Source: Salvator merianae (Eukaryota; Chordata; Lepidosauria; Squamata; Teiidae). Taken from it: a stretch of 64,000 nt of DNA. Location: positions 13,061,730-13,125,729 of the forward strand of contig QVOM02000034.1 of the NCBI GenBank assembly GCA_003586115.2, given 5' to 3'. Position 1 is the first letter of the stretch, and the number at the start of each line of letters is the position of its first letter. The notes below the pieces were generated by a model. It did not search any database, was not told where the DNA came from, and saw only the letters and a list, made by a program, of their open reading frames with translations. Below, one piece after another: positions 60,326 to 64,000 of the stretch. A program made the position numbers and the translations under genes.

Positions 60326-63300
60326 GGAAAAGCTGTTTCCTTATTTAACCAAAGACCAGGGCAAAGAGGCAAAGGGTAAACTGTCATCTGTTTGGTCTTA
60401 TGGTTTACCTACACTAGAGAAAACACATATAAAGTAATACAAAGATGATACAGAACTCCAATTCCATTGAATTATACTGTTAAAACATATCCATCCTTAC
60501 GTGAGAATGGTTGCCAAGCAATAGGTACTTGCCTCCACCTCTGGTGGTAACGCCCGTAAGTATAATATTTTGGAATGAGGTGAAGAAGGATTAACTCCAT
60601 ATTAAACATATTTAGAGGCTCTAATACCAGCATTAAATGTAAAAAGCTCCTGATATTTACATTTACAACAACCAGACATTCAACAGTTAAAAGATGGAAC
60701 ACTGAATATTTCAGACTGACTCATTAATACAGTTACCTCTGGGAAAGAGCTGCTAGGAAGAAGATAACATGTCACCCGAGAATCATGAGGGCCATGCACA
60801 TGGGCATACTAGTTCAGCAGATACGTCAGCCCCTGATCACCTTCTAACAAAACTTGATACCTCACACTCACCTTTTAAGGGAACAAGGGAATTCTAGATC
60901 CCTTTAAAATATAAACAGCTGCCATAGGTGTTAACAGATCAATAGAGGATACAGAAATTAATTCATATGTTACTGGACCGAGTGTTAATGAAGTGTTTTG
61001 ATGATGGAGCCATTTTGTGTGTGTGGGGGGGGATTCTATTTTTCTTTTTAAAAATGGCATTGTGCTGCCCCTTGTTGGTCTGTTCCCACACTTTTCAGTG
61101 GTAGTTTTGTCAGAGTGTTGTACATCTGCTCAGGCCAAACTGATTTTGCTGTTTTTGTCAAAGATAACACATTTGCTGTAGTACAGCACTTTTAGCTCTG
61201 TCACACAGTTATTACTACCCTACTGTAACTATTGTGCACCAATCACATACTCCCAAACCTCACCAGAGGGTACATAATGTCCATTATACTAATCTATTCT
61301 TGGCTCTGTTAGTCACTTGGCAGCAGGCTGCAATCTCAGAGCAACTGTGATTTTATTTTGCTCAGAAAACCTTGTATCCACCTTTCAAATACTTCCTCCC
61401 CCTCCCCCTCCTACATCACTGAAAGACAGATGTGAGAGATGAACATTTGGAGATTCAGAGGATGCTTGAAGCTTGCTTTAAGATGATGCCTGCTTCCATG
61501 TGCGTGTTTACATAGTAAGCCTATCCTTTATGAGCCTCTAGGCAAACACTAATCTATTGGGACTCTTTTTGCTGATGTTTTTCTTAGGCCTGCAGAGGCA
61601 GTCCTGCCGAAGAACCGTGTGACTGAGGCAGAAATAGGACTAAGCAGCAAAATGGATGCATCTTCTATCTAACACTCCACAGAAAGGATTTCAGCATAAT
61701 GAAGTGGGGAAAAGGATAACCTTCTGCCTCGAAGTCCAGGACAAGCCAGTAAGGACAATCAGATGTATTCATTCCAATGCTGTATTAGCAAATTCTGATT
61801 TGTGCTCCCCCCCCCCTGCATGTTGTCTTTTGAAAGCTTAGTAGCAGAATCAGTCACAGAGGCTGAAAATTTAACTAAGTTAAACTGAAGCTCAGACACT
61901 GCTATTACGAAAAAACTCTGTACAATATAAATAATCTTCACGTTTTGCTATGCCAGTGATTCATAAGGTAACAGTAACTCAAATACCACTGATACTGAAA
62001 AAAAATAACACTTCTGATTACAAACAAAATTATTGCAGCAGAGTAAAATGCTTATGTACATGTCAGCTTAGAGTGAAATTTATTCCTTAAATGTTTGGCA
62101 TCACAAAATATTCCTTGTATTAAATCTATTTTGTAGGATTGTGCATATCTAGAATATAAGACTACAAGGACAAAGACCCTGCTTTTGAGAAGCACAGGAT
62201 ATTTCAACAAGCCAAGTTCATGTTCAGAAAGGTAAAATTGTACTTCAATAAATACTTTTGCTATAATAGTTTTGAAAACGTAACTTTTGACAGCTAGCAA
62301 AGCAAAGTGATCTTGTATGGACAGAATAACAGAGGAAACTTAAAATATTTTCAGTACAATATTGGTTTTCATTTTGCCCTTTGCGTGCAAAGAACACTCT
62401 TAGTGTCAACAAAAGCCAATGTAAATAACAAGCAAAAACAGATTCTTAATTCATGTATCATTGAAATGAGGACAGACTGTGGTCTTTTTAATAGTTTTTT
62501 AAAAGTTGCTGTAGTACTTATATGGATTAAAGTAGCTGAATTATTACTCTTCACTCTTGTTGGGGAAAAATCCATTAAGTAAAACAGACAATTTCATGAT
62601 TTCTTCAAATCCAGGATCCAAAGTACTATATGTCTACTTCCAAAAGCATTTGCTCTCATTATTTCTGAGACAGCAAACTTGCTGTCACCACCCAAAATGC
62701 TGAATGGCAAACTCAAGGAAGTTTCCAAAGCTGATACAGCAGCACCGTTGGAGGGGGGGAAAGTCAAAAATAATATGTGGCCGAACAGCTCTATGGATAC
62801 TGGCTGAGAAAGACAAGAAACATTAACAAGGCAAAGGTGAAGGTGCCCTTGGATCAGACTTTTCTTCTGTTGACTTCATGTCAACAACTCTTTGTTGGCA
62901 ACAATAAGGATATAGTTTGGTGCTGCTTTTCCTGGAAGATTCCTGTGGAAAATCCTGTTTTCAAATTATTCTAACTTGTAGTTCTGGGGAAAGGCTGAGG
63001 AACATACAATAAATAGATGAAAATAAATAGCATTGCTGAGGTGGCACTTGTATAGAAGGACCAATCTGGATGATGCAAGGCTGTGTCTGCTATATCTGCT
63101 CCATCCTTCTGATGGTTTTAACTGCTTTTATCCATTCAAACTGATAACAGGAGTCAGGAAAGAATAGAAGTTGCTTGGGGGATCAAAACACTGTGAGGTG
63201 TGAGGGGAAAGGCTTTAAGAACTCCATCTAATGTGATTGTTTAATTGCTTCATATCTCCAACCTACTTCCTCAGAAATGAACAAAAAGACCATGCCCAAG

Positions 63301-63567
63301 ACCCATACCTACAAATTCCACCATAGTAGGTTTGGCCCGAAACAGAAACAAAAAGTAGTTTTAACTATGAGCAAAATGATACTGTGCAAAACCACAGGAG
63401 AGTAGGTCATCTTAAAGCACAATTAAACCTCTCTTTCACAATATCTGTATGTGTGAAACAAAACCTTACAATTCACCACAAAGAATGCCTTTGCCTCTGC
63501 AGATATAAGCACAGTTACAACAGGGTGCAAACATACTAAATCCTGATTTTTCTTTTTTCCGCCTCAG

Positions 63568-64000
63568 ATAAAACAAGCTTCACTTAACTATGTTCAGAAG
63601 AAGACATCTAGAATCTAAAAGATGAACCTGCTTGAGGCAACGAAATCAGTCTTTTTAGTGTGCGTCATGGGTTGCATTTCCATCTTTGCTTTTGTCTATA
63701 TAAGGAATAGAATTTCCAAGGAAGACAACAAACAACAACGCTTTCAACAGCTACCAGAGTGTGGTGTCTACCCAGATGAGCTCTGTGTGGCTCTCTTTGA
63801 GGGCAAAGCTGCTGCACCACAAATTGGTCATTTGTGTCAGGAAGCTTTTGGCAGACATGAAAAACCTATTAACATGCAGATTCCTTGCAACTGCTCAACA
63901 CTTCAGAGAAGACTCCACTTCATCACAAGTCCACTGTCAGAAGAAGAAAGGAATTTCTCTTTGGCGTTTATCATCACTATTCACAAGGAGCTAGACATGT
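63568..64000 (+). CDS. GCNT7: GCNT7 first coding exon (partial, runs off window end)
   Basis: The exon starts after a near-ideal acceptor (CTTTTTTCCGCCTCAG, AG at 63566-63567). Coding starts at ATG 63622 and stays open for 126 codons to the window end. The product is a type II Golgi membrane enzyme of the core-2/I-branching beta-1,6-N-acetylglucosaminyltransferase family (GT14). A short N-terminal tail is followed by a hydrophobic anchor at residues 9-27, a stem rich in Lys and Gln, then CGVYPDELCVALFEGKAAAP (47-66), a sequon NCS at 90-92, HFITSPLSEEE (99-109) and the start of the catalytic domain FSLAFIITIHKELDM (112-126). From memory human GCNT7 has the same PDELC, ALFEGK and LAxIITIHKEL blocks. 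The human enzyme's acceptor is poorly characterised. The gene is antisense to RTF2. No stop or frameshift is visible. Confidence 0.9.
63590..63625 (+). promoter_or_regulatory. Upstream ORF overlapping the GCNT7 start codon
   Basis: A short ORF in the GCNT7 leader starts at ATG 63590, encodes MFRRRHLESKR and stops at TGA 63623-63625. The stop shares bases with the GCNT7 ATG (ATGA at 63622-63625). The uORF start context (ACTATGT) is weak, while the GCNT7 start has A at -3 (AAGATGA), so leaky scanning or reinitiation could occur. The reading is direct; the regulatory role is inference. Confidence 0.45.

Larger units (their letters stand above)
43116..63567 (-). other. RTF2: Probable long RTF2 intron, at least 20 kb
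   Basis: No exon encoding the preceding RTF2 core (the RFICPVVG-like segment and the zinc cysteines) was found on the minus strand here, so the intron probably runs past the window end. It contains the repeats listed separately and long unassigned AT-rich stretches (44040-47360, 47600-49420, 50400-51950, 52120-53160, 55040-57130, 57320-60200 and 60330-63560), in which I see no supported gene. Confidence 0.55.

Noticed and set aside
1..64000. CRISPR arrays, bacterial operons, rRNA or functional tRNA genes
   Set aside because: None seen. The tRNA-like A and B boxes belong to SINEs, and the tandem tracts are microsatellites.

Overview
The window is vertebrate nuclear DNA, most likely from a squamate reptile (lizard or snake). 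The evidence is a dense mix of repeats typical of that group: CR1 LINE ends, an L3/L2-like LINE with a nearly complete reverse transcriptase (RT), L1 fragments, a Sauria-type tRNA SINE, other tRNA-derived SINEs, hAT-like DNA elements and long tetranucleotide microsatellites. The species cannot be read from the sequence. Only two protein-coding genes could be recognised, and both are partial.

Layout. Positions 1-33,862 are gene-poor and repeat-filled. This stretch holds a young 640-bp hAT-type element with perfect ends and target duplication (5013-5652), a second hAT-type miniature family (349-553 and 21687-21856), a 2.3-kb LINE with an open RT reading frame (about 8100-10420), two L1 fragments (19484-20465 and 28900-30345, the second split by a SINE), and many CR1, L2-like and SINE fragments. 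Just before the first gene lies the first of two internally deleted CR1 copies (31655-33000).

Positions 33,863-43,115 carry the last four coding exons of RTF2 (replication termination factor 2, formerly C20orf43/RTFDC1) on the minus strand. They encode roughly the C-terminal 147 residues. The exons join in phase and read into the conserved C-terminus. The introns hold a second deleted CR1 copy (36350-39270) and L2-like pieces.

Positions 43,116-63,567 are probably RTF2 intron. I found no further RTF2 exon there, so the upstream exons are probably beyond the window. The stretch contains an L2/CR1-group LINE fragment with an RT active-site box (54165-55035), SINEs, a strong hairpin (47368-47511) and a possible plus-strand noncoding exon (45952-45999).

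At 63,568-64,000, on the plus strand, the first coding exon of GCNT7 begins. GCNT7 is a beta-1,6-N-acetylglucosaminyltransferase family member. The exon has a clear splice acceptor, a short upstream ORF whose stop overlaps the GCNT7 start codon, a type II membrane anchor and the start of the catalytic domain, and it runs off the window end. GCNT7 is antisense to RTF2, and from memory the two are also antisense neighbours on human chromosome 20q13. The gene-poor part would then lie downstream of RTF2. The two genes do not form a functional pathway; they are linked by position only.
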